Source: Notolepis coatsorum
Lineage: Eukaryota; Chordata; Actinopteri; Aulopiformes; Paralepididae
Assembly: GCA_963971535.1 (NCBI GenBank)
Contig: OZ020594.1
Span: 116,781,127 to 116,845,126 of the forward strand
Direction of reading: 5' to 3'
Length of the DNA: 64,000 bases
Below, piece after piece: positions 21,379 to 33,925 of the stretch. How positions within the stretch are numbered: position 1 is the first letter of the stretch; the number at the start of each line of letters is the position of its first letter. The position numbers were made by a program, and so were the translations under genes. Below the pieces are notes generated by a model that made no database searches, was not told the origin of the DNA, and was given only the letters and a program-made list of their open reading frames with translations.

Positions 21379-22704
21379 TCATAGGGTTATAGGGTCATGG
21401 TCACCATCGATTGTGTCTGGGAGTCGGGGCAGTTCTATGAGCCTCGCCACGGGACGGGTGTAAGTGCGACCCTGGACGAGCACTTCAGCTGCTCGGACCT
21501 TGCCGTCGGCACCGGTGATCACTTTGCTTACGCGGCCGGCCGGCCACATAGCTCTGGGCAGTGATTGATCAATAATCATGATGACTGTTCCTTCTGTCAA
21601 ATTGTCTCTCTGGGCTCGCTGCAGTAGAAGCAATTCTGCTTCCTCGTAGTTAGCTGCTGACATATCAGCGGGGGACTTGCACTCCGGGTGGTACCGCAGG
21701 AATGTTCTTTGTTGTGCACTCTCTATGGACGTGCAATCGTCTATGTTAGGGTCGGTGGAGGCTACGGTGCTCAATCCACAGAACACAGACTTCTTATTTT
21801 CCACCTCCTCTGGACTTGCTTCCCTCGGGATAGGCATGGGCCACTGTCCTTCTGGGAGTCTTAGGAATGCGGGGCCGTCACTGTAGACATTGCGACGGGT
21901 GAGGTCATCCAGGGGCATCCCCCGGGTGATGACGTCAGCTGGGTTCTGTTTTGTATCAACGTAGCGCCACTCTGTTTCTCCGGTTAACTCTTCGGTTAAG
22001 TCTTGAATCTCGGTGACTCTGACTCCCACGAAGACTTTGTACTTGCATGAGTCCGATTTGATCCAGGCGAGTACCGTCGTGGAATCTGACCACAGGATTG
22101 TTCTAGACACCGGTATGGTGAGCTCACGTTGGATGAGCGTGGCTAGGTGCGCTCCGGCTAGGGCTGCGCAGAGCTCTAGACGTGGGATAGATTGTTGCTT
22201 GCGTGGGGCTATTCTCGAGCGGGCGAGGACAAATGCTGTGTAGATCTCTCCCCCCTTCTCTTGGGCCCGCAAGTAGGCTACTGATCCGTATGCGACCTCT
22301 GAGGCGTCACTGAAGACGTGTAAGTCCATTTTACATGTCTCTGGCCTCACCGTGGGTGGGAAGTAGCTTCGGCGCATATTAACGCCTGGGAGTGAGTGGA
22401 GCTCCATCTCCCACTCTCTCCAGGTGGATGCAAGTTGTGCGGGAATGGGGTCGTCCCAGCCCTGGTCCTTGTCCCACAATGCTCGTACAATCATTTTTGC
22501 CCTGGTGGTGTACGGTAGAATACATCCTAGCGGGTCATATTGTCGGGCGAGTGTTGTGTACACACTCCGTCTGGTGGTCGGCGCCGCCGCCGGCCTTCCC
22601 TGCTCCGTAGTCAGGGGCTTGTGTCTGTAGTGAAGCGAATCTGTTTTGAATCGCCACACCAATCCCAGGGTCATCTCCTGGGCTTCTCCCGGGATTGTAG
22701 CCAT
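21379..22704 (-). CDS. BEL/Pao pol, C-terminal part
   Basis: This open frame holds the downstream part of a BEL/Pao polyprotein fossil. Visible parts in order: a BEL-type RNase H-like segment (HVFSDASEVAYGSVAYLR, SIPRLELCAA, ILWSDSTTVLAWI) and a C-terminal segment of the kind that ends BEL integrases (LPRAMWPAGRV, ARLIELPRL). It lies between the gag-pol frame and the 3' LTR. It belongs to a broken element and is not expected to act alone. Confidence 0.8.
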   Translation of the reverse strand: MATIPGEAQEMTLGLVWRFKTDSLHYRHKPLTTEQGRPAAAPTTRRSVYTTLARQYDPLGCILPYTTRAKMIVRALWDKDQGWDDPIPAQLASTWREWEMELHSLPGVNMRRSYFPPTVRPETCKMDLHVFSDASEVAYGSVAYLRAQEKGGEIYTAFVLARSRIAPRKQQSIPRLELCAALAGAHLATLIQRELTIPVSRTILWSDSTTVLAWIKSDSCKYKVFVGVRVTEIQDLTEELTGETEWRYVDTKQNPADVITRGMPLDDLTRRNVYSDGPAFLRLPEGQWPMPIPREASPEEVENKKSVFCGLSTVASTDPNIDDCTSIESAQQRTFLRYHPECKSPADMSAANYEEAELLLLQRAQRDNLTEGTVIMIIDQSLPRAMWPAGRVSKVITGADGKVRAAEVLVQGRTYTRPVARLIELPRLPDTIDGDHDPITL

Positions 22705-22710
22705 CCAGGT

Positions 22711-25700
22711 CTAGCTGCTGGCTGCCTTGTCCTCGGAGGAGAGGCTGCGCAGTACTTGCGGATCGCTGCTGGCCCACTGCCTGAGATCAAAGCCGCCTTT
22801 GATCAATGAGGCGCGGAGTTTAATCAGGAGAGCCTCGGCTTCTTCCTGGGTTGAAAGGCTTTGTAGACAGTTGTCTACGTAGAAGCTGTTCTTTACGCTG
22901 TGTCGGACCTCTTCGTCCGCTGCTGGGTCCTCTGCTACATGTTTCTGTAGTGCAAATGTAGCACAGCAGGGGCTGCACGTCGTTCCGAAGGGGAGGACTT
23001 CCCATTGGTAGATGGCTGGGTGCTCATCTCCTGGCTTCTCTCTCCATAGGAACCGTAACAGGGGCTTGTCCGCCTCTACTAGTCTCACCTGCAGGAACAT
23101 TCCTTTAATGTCCCCGCTGATGGCCACCTTTTCCTGGCGGAAGCGGAGTAGAACGCCGAGTAGGGAGGGGCCGAGTGTGGGACCGGGCAGTAACTCTTTA
23201 TTCAGATTTTGGGATCCGATCTGGTAGCTGCAGTTAAATACTATGCGGTCTTTACCGTTGTGATGGACCTTGTGGTGAGGCACGTACCACGATTCAGTGG
23301 TCTGGTCAGCCTCTTTAATGTCCATCTTTGTGACGTGTCCCGCTGTGATGAGCTTCTCAATCTCAGCGCGGTATACACTCTCTTGGGCGGGGTTCTTGGC
23401 TAAGCGCCGCTCCGTGTTCAGCAGGTACCGTTCTGTGGCGTCTGTCTTGGCGTGGAAAGTAGGCATTCCTTCTCGCCGCAGGAGTGGCGTGGCGTATCTC
23501 AACACGCCGTTGACCGGGACTCTCTTGGTCCCTGTCTCGAGGAGGTGAATGGCGTAAATGTCATCTTTAGAGCGAATGTCTTTCTTTCCGTTCTTATAGG
23601 GCATTTGTTCCAAGGTCCATAGCCGCTCTACGTGTTGCAGGAGTGCGGTTTCTCCCTCTGTGACTCGGGAGTGGAGACATCTAGTGGCTGTACTTCGGTT
23701 GAGAGATTTGGCGAGCGGGCCTTGGAGAGTCCATCCCAAACGGGTCTCGACTGCTGCAGGACAGCCTCGGGGTCCGGTATGAACCCGGTCTATCGGGACA
23801 ATGAGGTCTGCATGGTCGGAGCCTATCAACAGGGTCGGCATAGCATTGTCTATGAGCGGGATCGGTAACTTGCGCAGATGTGCATATTTCTCCATCAGCT
23901 TGGCGACGGGGTATGTGTACCGCGACAGTCCTATTTCTTGGCTGGTGAAAGCGTCTGTAATCTGGTACCGTCGCTCAGGCTGGCCGCTTGCTGCGATAGA
24001 GAATGAGACATTCTCGCCCTTTATCGTCTTCAAATCTCGTCTTATTGTCCGAATTGTCATTTGGGTTTCGCTTCCCCGCAGCCCTAGCTGGGCCGCAGCG
24101 GAGGCGAGCAGCAGGGTCTTCTCTGACCCGTCATCGAGGACGGCGTAAGTGTCCAGGACTTTATTCTGGTAGCTTAGTGTCACACGCACTACTTTTAGGA
24201 GTACTCGGGCTCCACTGCTGCTGGCGGGATCGATGTACATGACGCTCGCTTTGCTGCTGGATGGTGCGGGTGAAGGGCGCCGTCTGTTACTGTCGTGAAG
24301 TATGTCCAGATGGGCTCCATCGCACTTGGTGCACCTTTTCTTTAAGCGGCATTCGGCTGCCATGTGTGAGCGCGCACAGCGAAAACAGCGCTTGTTGGAC
24401 TTTATCCATTGACTTGCTTCCTCCGCGTTCAGCTTGGGGAAGGAGTCACATTGCGCTAGCCAGTGTTCTTTCTCACAGTAGGGGCACACTATCTTCCACT
24501 TCTCCGTTCTGGAGGGGGTACTGTGGCTCCTGCTGCTCGGTACTGACTCCGATTGGTGCATCACAGTCACCGATCTTCTTCCATCATTTAGTCGTCTGGT
24601 TCCTTCTCTGGAGCCAGGGGTGCTCCGTCCGAATGTATCTAGCCGTAGGCTGCTGACTTCTCTCGCCAGGAAGTCTGCTAGATCGAGGAGGTTCGGTTCG
24701 GGGCCATTCGGGTCTCGGTGGTCCCTCTGTCGCCTAAAACGCTCCTGTCGAGCGGGCGGCAGCTTCTCCAAGATCCTTTCCACATTTGAGTTGGCGTAAA
24801 GTTCATGCCTCCCCTTCTCTCTCTGCGTTCCCAACATCCCTACCAGGGACTGCACTCTGATGGACAGGTCGTCCAGTGCTCGATTGTCTATTGCTGGGGG
24901 TAAGCGGTCGATGTGTCGGATCTCCTGGATCACGTAATCCCATATGCGCCCATACCTCTGGTCCAATGCTACCAGCGCTGCTGTGTATGGGGTGGTGGAA
25001 GTCGCGTAGGCGAGCGCTATATTATGTGCGCGGGGTACCTTTAAGTGCTTCAGTAGGATGGCGTATTTGTGGCGTTCATCCAATACATCCACCAACATGG
25101 TCTCCAGACACATGCGGAGTTCTGTATACTGGGCCCGGTTCTCTTGGGTGAAGTCGGGTACCATAGGCGTGCCAATGTATGACGCTGACTGTGGATACAT
25201 CGGCGAGCGTTGGGGGAGAGGCCTCCTAGGCGAGTCTCCTCCCGCTCCTTGGTATGGGCTGGTACCGGCAGTGTACCATGGCCCGCTTGTCCAGGTGCTG
25301 TTCCTCGGTGCGGGTCGTGCGTCGTGCTCACCCGTGTATAGAGTCGGGGGTCTGTAGCGCAGCTCCGCGGGAGTATAGCCTGGGCTGTACCGGACCTCCT
25401 GGTCCGGTAGAGTACTGTGCTGTCGTCGGGCGTGGTTCTCCTCCTCTTCCTCTTCGTCTTCAGTTAGGTCATCCAGTGCTTGTAGTCTCTGGTTTAGCCT
25501 CTCCACAGGATATGCTGCTCCTTCCCGGTTGCTAGGTCTCGCTTGGACCGGTGGGGGGAGGTGGTCTGTGGGGGGTATAGACCTCGTCTGTTGGTCAAGT
25601 TCAGGGTTGTTTACTCGGCTAGGGGATGCCGCCCTGGAGGTGTGTCTAGACGAGTTCCTGGAGCCTCTGGCGGAGGGAGAGGGCGTTGTCCGTCTGATCA

Positions 25701-26382
25701 GCTGTTCTATTAGTTGCGCTTGCTGTCTGTCGCGCTCTGCGTCCCGTAGAGCACCAGCAGCTGCTCGCTGGCTGTCTGCTCGGTCTCGGGCCACATTCTC
25801 TTCTCTCTGAATGCGTCTTAGTTCTAGACGTATATGCTCTTCTTCGCTCCGCTGCTGGATCTGCAGTCGGTCGCGTTCAGCAGCGGCGTTCAGGCTGATG
25901 AGGAAGGCCTGCTGTAGGGTCCTCTCTGCCTCGCTGGGAGAAGGCGGTTGTATAGGGGAGCCTTCCCTCGGGGTACTCCTTGCGGAGCCTTGGAGCTCTA
26001 TCTCCACGGTGCTCTCCCCGTCTTCTTCCGTGCCGAGTTCTCTCTCGGTAGCGTTGTATTCCTCCCGGGACTCATCGGGGACTACTTCTTCAGTACTGGT
26101 GGGGTGTGAAGTCATGTCTGGTTCCCACTGGTCCCCACCGTGAACTTGGTCAGTTACATTAGAACCCGTAGGGGCCTCTATGGTCGGGGTAGTCTGGGCG
26201 TTGGGGTTAGACATACTTTTACTTTCTAGTTTTACCGCGTTTACTGTTAGTAGAAGACTAGGTTGTTGACTGACAGCGTAGGCCTCTAAGTACTGAGGGA
26301 GCCGTCGTTCGCGCTGCGGGCGTTGGTTAGGAGGATCGTTTCGTGGAGTGTTCATCATAGGCCATTTCAATATTAATAACAC
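22711..26382 (-). CDS. BEL/Pao gag-protease-RT polyprotein part (1223 aa)
   Basis: Fossil polyprotein frame just downstream of the primer site. Parts in order: a charged, Glu/Arg/Gln-rich gag with coiled-coil character (about residues 30-330), a capsid-like region, Cys/His zinc knuckles (CPYCEKEHWLAQC and CFRCARSHMAAECRLKKRC), an aspartic protease segment (YAVLDDGSEKTLL) and a BEL-type reverse transcriptase (IVFNCSYQIG, NSFYVDNCLQS). The order gag-PR-RT with a YVD-type RT motif is diagnostic of BEL/Pao. A second, shorter relative lies at 39880-42856. Confidence 0.88.
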   Translation of the reverse strand: MLLILKWPMMNTPRNDPPNQRPQRERRLPQYLEAYAVSQQPSLLLTVNAVKLESKSMSNPNAQTTPTIEAPTGSNVTDQVHGGDQWEPDMTSHPTSTEEVVPDESREEYNATERELGTEEDGESTVEIELQGSARSTPREGSPIQPPSPSEAERTLQQAFLISLNAAAERDRLQIQQRSEEEHIRLELRRIQREENVARDRADSQRAAAGALRDAERDRQQAQLIEQLIRRTTPSPSARGSRNSSRHTSRAASPSRVNNPELDQQTRSIPPTDHLPPPVQARPSNREGAAYPVERLNQRLQALDDLTEDEEEEEENHARRQHSTLPDQEVRYSPGYTPAELRYRPPTLYTGEHDARPAPRNSTWTSGPWYTAGTSPYQGAGGDSPRRPLPQRSPMYPQSASYIGTPMVPDFTQENRAQYTELRMCLETMLVDVLDERHKYAILLKHLKVPRAHNIALAYATSTTPYTAALVALDQRYGRIWDYVIQEIRHIDRLPPAIDNRALDDLSIRVQSLVGMLGTQREKGRHELYANSNVERILEKLPPARQERFRRQRDHRDPNGPEPNLLDLADFLAREVSSLRLDTFGRSTPGSREGTRRLNDGRRSVTVMHQSESVPSSRSHSTPSRTEKWKIVCPYCEKEHWLAQCDSFPKLNAEEASQWIKSNKRCFRCARSHMAAECRLKKRCTKCDGAHLDILHDSNRRRPSPAPSSSKASVMYIDPASSSGARVLLKVVRVTLSYQNKVLDTYAVLDDGSEKTLLLASAAAQLGLRGSETQMTIRTIRRDLKTIKGENVSFSIAASGQPERRYQITDAFTSQEIGLSRYTYPVAKLMEKYAHLRKLPIPLIDNAMPTLLIGSDHADLIVPIDRVHTGPRGCPAAVETRLGWTLQGPLAKSLNRSTATRCLHSRVTEGETALLQHVERLWTLEQMPYKNGKKDIRSKDDIYAIHLLETGTKRVPVNGVLRYATPLLRREGMPTFHAKTDATERYLLNTERRLAKNPAQESVYRAEIEKLITAGHVTKMDIKEADQTTESWYVPHHKVHHNGKDRIVFNCSYQIGSQNLNKELLPGPTLGPSLLGVLLRFRQEKVAISGDIKGMFLQVRLVEADKPLLRFLWREKPGDEHPAIYQWEVLPFGTTCSPCCATFALQKHVAEDPAADEEVRHSVKNSFYVDNCLQSLSTQEEAEALLIKLRASLIKGGFDLRQWASSDPQVLRSLSSEDKAASS

Positions 26383-26408
26383 TATATTAATATTACACTA
26401 ATTACCAT

Positions 26409-26426
26409 CCGGCTCGAAGGACCAAT
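26409..26426 (-). other. BEL primer-binding site
   Basis: The minus strand reads TGGTCCTTCGAGCCGGAT next to the 5' LTR. The second BEL fragment has almost the same site at 41623-41640. Confidence 0.7.
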
Positions 26427-27861
26427 TGTAACTGAGGGGTACAATTCCCTGACTGTATTACTAGATATGATACTTACTACCACTACCTTTGTACTTAATA
26501 TTCGGCCACCCAGTACACGGCATAAATATATTATGATGAACACTGTCACGTAGATGAAACGGATCCAACACAAATGTACGAATTAGAAATAGGTCTTTAT
26601 TTCTACACAGCGATGGTGTGTAGAGCAAGCACTTAATCAAATCAATCACATTTATGAATGGAATTAGTATGCACTTTTATGGCAAGAGTATTCGTCGGTA
26701 TATCAATAGAGAATGTCCAATCTCTGAAGGCGCAGGTGGTACATATACGACCTGGAATAGTTTAAGGAATAACAGCAATGATACTTTAATGATTATATAC
26801 TGGACACACTAGGGGGGGTTAATCCGGTCGCTTGTAAGCCGACAGGAGTAGGAGGGGGGGGGGGGGGGTAGAATCCGGCTGCCTCATCCGGCCAAGGGTA
26901 TCCCAGGTGAACCCACTGTAGTGCCGTTCAATGCGCCGGCGATCCTTGGACCACAGATGAAAGCAGGTGGACTCTTTGTGGGCCGGCGTTCTCCGGTCCA
27001 CGGAGGAGAGACGTGAAGCGACCTCGTCTTGCAGAGCGTCTCCTCACCTTGCGTCCTCTCCAGGGGGGGGGTTCCAACACACGGCAGTGTCGGGGGTCTT
27101 TATCCATGGAATAATCAAAGTATACAAAGCATAATCCGTGCCTGGGAAGGCGGGCTGTCGTCGGTAGAATAATCCGGTATACAGGTCCACTCGCTCGTCG
27201 GCTCTGGGGCTCCTCGGGTGCAGCTTCACGTGGGGTCAACCACCCTGGATAAGCAGCCAGTTCTCTGCCCGAAACGATGGGGTACTGACTACGGTAGTAT
27301 TCTCACCGCACGAAGCACTATATATTAACAGACTATTATTAGCTTAATAGACTACGTCCAACTCGACGATATAGTGCCAAATATGACTATTCAAATATTA
27401 ATATACACGATGTCTCAATACCGATGGTAGGCGAACTTGGCCTTACTCCCACACGTGGCGTCGCGGGGAGGCTTTACGTCTGTGACTCTATTGGAGGGTA
27501 AGAAACTGGACTGAAAAGAAAGTCCTACTTTAGTAGCGCAGTATATATACGCACTATGAACAAATAGTCCCATTAGTGGTGCGGTAGTCAGATTCCTACG
27601 CGGAACTAGGACTTGTTCGTACATGTGGAGCGGTACGTTTGAACTGGGTCTGAGGGGTATGGCAGCCTGGCACCAAGGTCTCGACCAATAGTAGAATGGA
27701 GACTATTATGGGATGTTCAGTAGGCTAGAATGGATATTCAATGCATATTGTACAAGGAATATACAAGGGATATCAGGGAATATTAGAGAATATACAAATA
27801 CAATTAAATATATATATATAAATAAATATATATATTCGGTTTAATCTGGCCCTTCACAACA
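26427..27861 (-). repeat. BEL element 5' LTR
   Basis: Same TG...CA ends as 19852-21270, with a slightly longer G-run and an extra 13 bp near 26480. A long TA-rich block lies close to the plus-strand right end. Confidence 0.9.
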
Positions 27862-27879
27862 GTACTAGTAATGGCTAGT

Positions 27880-28080
27880 TTTCACTCTCACACACACACA
27901 CACACACAGTGCATGTGAATGGCACACACACACACACCTCATCCACTTGAGACAATTTAGCAGTATCGGATTTCACAAAAGGACTGCATTGTATGGCTGC
28001 AAAATGACACACACACACTGTAGACACACACACACACAATACTGTAGACACACACAGATTGTATACATACACACACACAC
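27880..28080. repeat. (CA)n microsatellite cluster
   Basis: Several CA tracts separated by unique sequence, in the middle of the foldback element. A GT tract (28311-28350) in the opposite arm mirrors it. Confidence 0.85.
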
Positions 28081-28600
28081 GCTGACGCATCCATCCATGA
28101 TGAATACAACAGGAGAATTTGGATTGGTTGCTGACCAGAGCTCATTTGGTACGCCTCTTGTTTACCTGAAAGCACTTCCTATCTGTGAGCACATGTTCCT
28201 CTGCATGCTTAGTGAATGCTGAGTGAAATCCGATACCGTAGTCTAGAGGGGGAAGGAGTCAGACCTTTGTTTACACAGGTGCACTGCCGATGGAGTGCTT
28301 AGCGATCTCTCTGTGTGTGTGTGTGTGTGTGCGTGCGTGTGTGTGTGTGTACGGACCGGAGCCACTGTGAGAAAACCAGCTCATGCACGGTGCACCCACC
28401 CCTCCCCGACAGCCGACACACAGGCATAGGGAGCAGATCTGACATACTGCCTGCATTTGGACATTTGCAGCCATTTTCACATAATGGCTGCAAATGACCA
28501 TATGCATGCACATTAATTTCTCAACACGCATGCACACCACACTAAGACCTTCATAAAACATTCTCAAATCATTTTAGATACAAATATTTTTTTTAACTGC

Positions 28601-30028
28601 ATCGCAGCCAGTGATGCCACTAACGCGTTACTAAGTAACGCGTTATTGTAATCTGATTACTTTTCCCCGAAAATAGTAATCTAACGCGTTAATCTTTACA
28701 AGCCAGTAATCTGATTGCAGTTACTTGTCCAAGTGGCTGTGCATTACTATTTCGTTACTATCTCATCATAATGCAGGCGGAATGCAGTATTTTCTTTCGT
28801 TTTCGACAGTCAAATATATGTTTGGAAAGCTTTTCCTTGTATTGGGGAGTGACGTCACAGCACGCAACCTGGCGTGTTGAGCCATGCTGGTGGGCGCGGC
28901 TGTTATTGTTATTTTCAGGCTGACCTAAACTGCGCGCTAGCAGGGAGAAGCTCGCGCTCGTATTCGTAACGCTTTCTTGCACTGGAAGTTCACTAGTCTA
29001 CTTAACGTTTGTTAAGCCGGGTGAAAAAAACATTCACTTTGCGGAGGAAACAAAATACTGTCTACCGCATATGGAATATACAGCACAACCGTCGACTTCT
29101 ACAGGACTCGGAGCTGCACCACCAGCCAAACAGTATGTTCCATATTTTGCATTGCACTATAATTCATGAACATGGAACACCATACTGCAGTTGTGCAGTA
29201 TGTAGGTTGTCAGTAGCACACTGACAACACTGCAGTATATATATTCCCTCCCTGCCGTATATATTTCCCTCCCACCCACCCACCCCCTCCTAATGTACAG
29301 TCCCCTCCCCATCATATGTATACTCTGTCTGTCATGATCTAGGGGTAACAGTACTGTATATTTGAATACCGCTTATGTCACAAATGTATCAGTACTAAAT
29401 ACCTATATGTCCCTATGCCATAAATGTCATGTATGTTGTGTATGTCATAAATGTCTATATGAATTGAAAATGGGGGACCCTGATGGAAACAAGACAAACG
29501 TCTTTCTCTGGTCTGCATCCCCTTAACAATTGTGTGTATTGAGCCGTACTGTATTGTACCCATTCTGCAATCTGTTAAATAAAGTTTTCATTCATTCATT
29601 CATTCATTCATTCATTCATTCATTCATTCATTCATTCATTCATTCACACAATAATAAATAATAATAACGTAGAACCATATCTGAATGGGGCAGGCCTCAA
29701 AGGTAGGCTACATATCAGCCTACATGTGGTGTTATTGACCATTTATCTTTTGTGAAATCTATAGATCTATAGATAGCAAGATAGGCCTACCTGCCCTATT
29801 AGTACATTTTACTCAAACGGAGTACATTTTACTAAAAAAAATTTGTCATTCTTATGTTGTGGCAGCAGCAGGGACGACGACTTCGTAACCTAGTTACTTT
29901 CAAAGTAACTAAGTTACTCTGATAATCAAGTAATCAGTAAAGTAACTAAGATTACTTTTTAAAGGAGTAATCAGTAATCAGTAATCGGATTACTTTTACA
30001 AGTAATCTGTGGCATCACTGATCGCAGC
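28601..30028. mobile_element. hAT transposon with perfect 8-bp target duplication
   Basis: The element runs 28609-30020 with ends CAGTGATGCCACTAACG and AGTAATCTGTGGCATCACTG. The 8-bp duplication ATCGCAGC flanks it (28601-28608, 30021-30028). It has the AGTAAC/GTTACT-rich subterminal repeats of this common fish hAT group. No transposase frame remains. A LINE tail with (ATTC)n (29340-29647) inserted in it later. Confidence 0.88.
29340..29647 (+). repeat. LINE/SINE 3' tail with (ATTC)n
   Basis: Ends TGTTAAATAAAGTTTTCATT and then a run of about 16 ATTC units (29587-29646). This is the best copy of the family in the window and shows its 3' terminus. It sits inside the hAT at 28609-30020. Confidence 0.75.
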
Positions 30029-30117
30029 ACACAAGCAGTAAACACACAAGCTGTGGCCACCGGAAATAGATGACACAATGCGGCCATCTTGAAATATGTA
30101 AATATATGTAAATGCCC

Positions 30118-31040
30118 TTAACACTTTGATTGCCCAACCCGAGTTTTCTCGGGTTTACCCCCCGCGGGTTGAATGCCCATCACGAGAATATTCGTATTTC
30201 TTTTATATTAGCGATCTGAATTCATATTTCATCAACCGAGTCTACCATTGGAAAATCAGTCACCCCAGGCGCTCAGATGTGAAAAAAGCGCCCCCTATCG
30301 TCTCCCAGATGGTAATTCACCCTTTTGGATTGGACTCAGTGAAAATGAATAAGAAAAAAAATCCCGGACTCCACATTTTACTTCCCACTCACGCAGCCAG
30401 GGTCGATCAGCTCCACTCTCGACCCTCAGAGCAGCGGGGATTATGTGTTTTTACAGTATACTCGTGGGATCAATAAAGGATAGATTTTTTCGAATGGCGA
30501 TCAGGAATTAGAATAATCCATTTGGATACCATCTGATCTCAGGTAAGGAATCTATGTTACCAGTCTTAGGATAATCAGACTTGTTTTCACGGAGATATAA
30601 GCTTTTATGTGATATGGCTGTTTGACTCTAAGAGTGATCAGGAACTGAGAGAATCAATTTTCAGCGCACGGCACTAGCGTGCACACGTACACATAATATA
30701 CTATCGATAATCTAGCGTTTATTTGAAAACGATTCATAAATAGGCCGCAAAATTACAACGTTCTAGAATATTACAGTAAAGGGCGATTATCATAGAATGT
30801 CTTGTTTTTTCTGTGAAAACTAGTGCTTTTCAAAATGCTATCAAACGGAAATTAACCGATAAAAAAACAATCTGCTTCAACAATGTTGACTGGAAATGGG
30901 TCATTGATAATGCGACGGGCAGATTAGACACATAGCCATAATTTAAAACATAGATTAGGCGATATTAACGTTAACATTGGAGTGGATGTGGGCATTCAAA
31001 AACTAAATGTGCGCCCCCTGCTGGGCAGTCAAATTGTTAA
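30118..31040. mobile_element. piggyBac-type MITE with TTAA duplication
   Basis: TTAA at 30118-30121 and 31037-31040 flanks termini CACTTTGATTGCCC and GGGCAGTCAAATTG. The uninterrupted site is seen in the other arm of the foldback (complement of 19600-19625). There is no transposase. Inside is AATAAAGG near 30474 and a CAGGTAAG splice-donor-like site near 30542, perhaps inherited from an autonomous element's leader. Relatives lie at 33300, 46380, 49474, 53434 and 56668. Confidence 0.8.
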
Positions 31041-31739
31041 AGGGGCCTAGATGAATTTAAAAAATATAAATTCAATCTGCAATGGCGTCGTTTTCAAAAA
31101 ACGTGTTTTAACCTGTTTAACATGGGAGTCAATTGGGACGTTTTTTGTCCCAGGGGTGCAGGAAGGTTAAATAGATATGTAAATGATAATCTTCATACAC
31201 AGGAGGAGATATTGTCTCTTTCTGCGTCCTGCCCTGCTCTACCTAGAAGCCACCCCTCCTAAAACACAGGCAGTATTTCCTACTGAGACCTGTTGCAAAG
31301 CTTACAGATGTCAAAGAATAATTGGGAGGGACGCAATCTTTAAAAACTTTAAAATGCATTGTTGCATCTATATTTAAAATTTATTTATAGAATTTCAATA
31401 GAAAATACACACAATTAAATACCATTACCACCAGACAGAAAAGGGCATTGTTTGACTCTGAGGGAAAAAGGGCAGATGCTCAAGCTCCCCTTGGGCCCTA
31501 TGTGTGTCTGGTTACAGGCAGCCATGTTGGAAGAGAGACAACTATTGTTGGAAGAGAGGACTAGAGAGAAAGGCTCTATTTAAACCATGAAACTGGTGTT
31601 AGGAGATGAGTGTCAGAGGTTCTTCTGATGCAGATCACATTAGTTGGATTGCTGTCCAGGATGAATGTGTTCTTAAGTATGTTGAGTTTTTAAGCAGATT
31701 TCTAAAAATGTTTAGGGTTTGACACCTGATCAAATAAAA

Positions 31740-33157
<1,418 letters not shown>

Positions 33158-33299
33158 CTGGAGAAGAGAGAAGTACACCAATGAAAAGTTCAGATCTTGT
33201 GTGTGTTTTGCATTAGTTCAGTTTGTATTTCTCAAGTTCTAAAAAACGTTTTATCCTCCAAATTTAGTTGTTGTGATTTAAACATGAATCTGCTCCAAG

Positions 33300-33925
33300 G
33301 GCAGTTATTGAAAACTGGCCAACATTAATAAAATACGGAGATAAAACCCAACAGGCAGTTGCCTACAATATGACATTGTGGTTGTATCTGTCCTTGTAAC
33401 AATATCATTGTTGTTTACGAGTATAGTTTTGGAGATTTCTATTAATTCCAGAGAAATCCGCGATAATAGCTCTTTAGTGGAATACACAAAACACGTTGTA
33501 ATTTTTCGGCTGATTTATGAATCATTTTCAAATAAACGCTAGATTATCGATAGTATGTGTGTCCTTATGCACGCTAGAGAAGCGAGCAAAAAAATCGATT
33601 ATCCATGACTTGGTCAGCGCTAACGTCACGCACACACACACGTTCCGATGGTGGAGAAAAAAACATCTGATTAACCCAATACTGGTAAAATAGAGTCCTT
33701 ACCTCACATCAGATGTTCTGCAAAAAGTTTAATCCAATTCCTGATCGCCATTCCAAATATTGATCGCGTTTATTGATCCAACGTTATAGTCCAAAACACA
33801 TAATCGACCCTGCTCCCAGCCTCGCCAGTGAATGTGGTAACACGATACTGCTTGCCCGAGAAGGGAAACACCCGGACCGGATTTTTTTTTCTGATGCACA
33901 GTCCCATCCAATCCAATGATGGGTC
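33300..33925 (-). mobile_element. piggyBac-family fragment
   Basis: 33485-33925 matches 58262-58690 (for example AAACGCTAGATTATCGATAG, CTGATCGCCATTCCAAATAT). It joins directly to truncated L1 sequence at about 33926, so both elements are incomplete at a shared breakpoint. Confidence 0.6.

Larger units (their letters stand above)
19847..27866 (-). mobile_element. BEL/Pao LTR retrotransposon, full length, with 5-bp target duplication
   Basis: LTRs at 19852-21270 and 26427-27861 flank gag-pol on the minus strand. The target duplication GTACT occurs at 19847-19851 and 27862-27866. On the minus strand the primer site TGGTCCTTCGAGCCGGAT follows the 5' LTR and a purine-rich AGGGGGTGGC precedes the 3' LTR. 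The LTRs differ by one 13-bp indel and a handful of bases, so the insertion is young. The coding region looks broken, with about two breaks. It sits in one arm of the foldback element 19118-31170. Confidence 0.9.
19118..31170. mobile_element. TTAA-bounded foldback DNA element hosting nested insertions
   Basis: Left end TTAACCTTCGTGAACCCC (19118) and right end GGGGTGCAGGAAGGTTAA (31170) are inverted. Further inside, 19460-19850 matches the reverse complement of 28440-28600, 30029-30117 and 31041-31130 (for example AATGGCGTCGTTTT and CACACAAGCTGTGGCC). Without the insertions at 19852-27861, 28609-30020 and 30122-31036 the element would be about 1.7 kb. The TTAA ends suggest piggyBac-type transposition. 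The outer 330 bp of the left arm match the right arm poorly, so another event may hide there. Confidence 0.55.

Noticed and set aside
24003-26143. Numerous plus-strand frames opposite the BEL polyprotein
   Set aside because: Shadows of the minus-strand coding sequence.
33181-33181. ATG at 33181 as the start of the zinc-finger protein
   Set aside because: It lies before a strong splice acceptor (TCTCTTCTCCAG) and its first residues are the pyrimidine tract translated; the exon starts at 33157.
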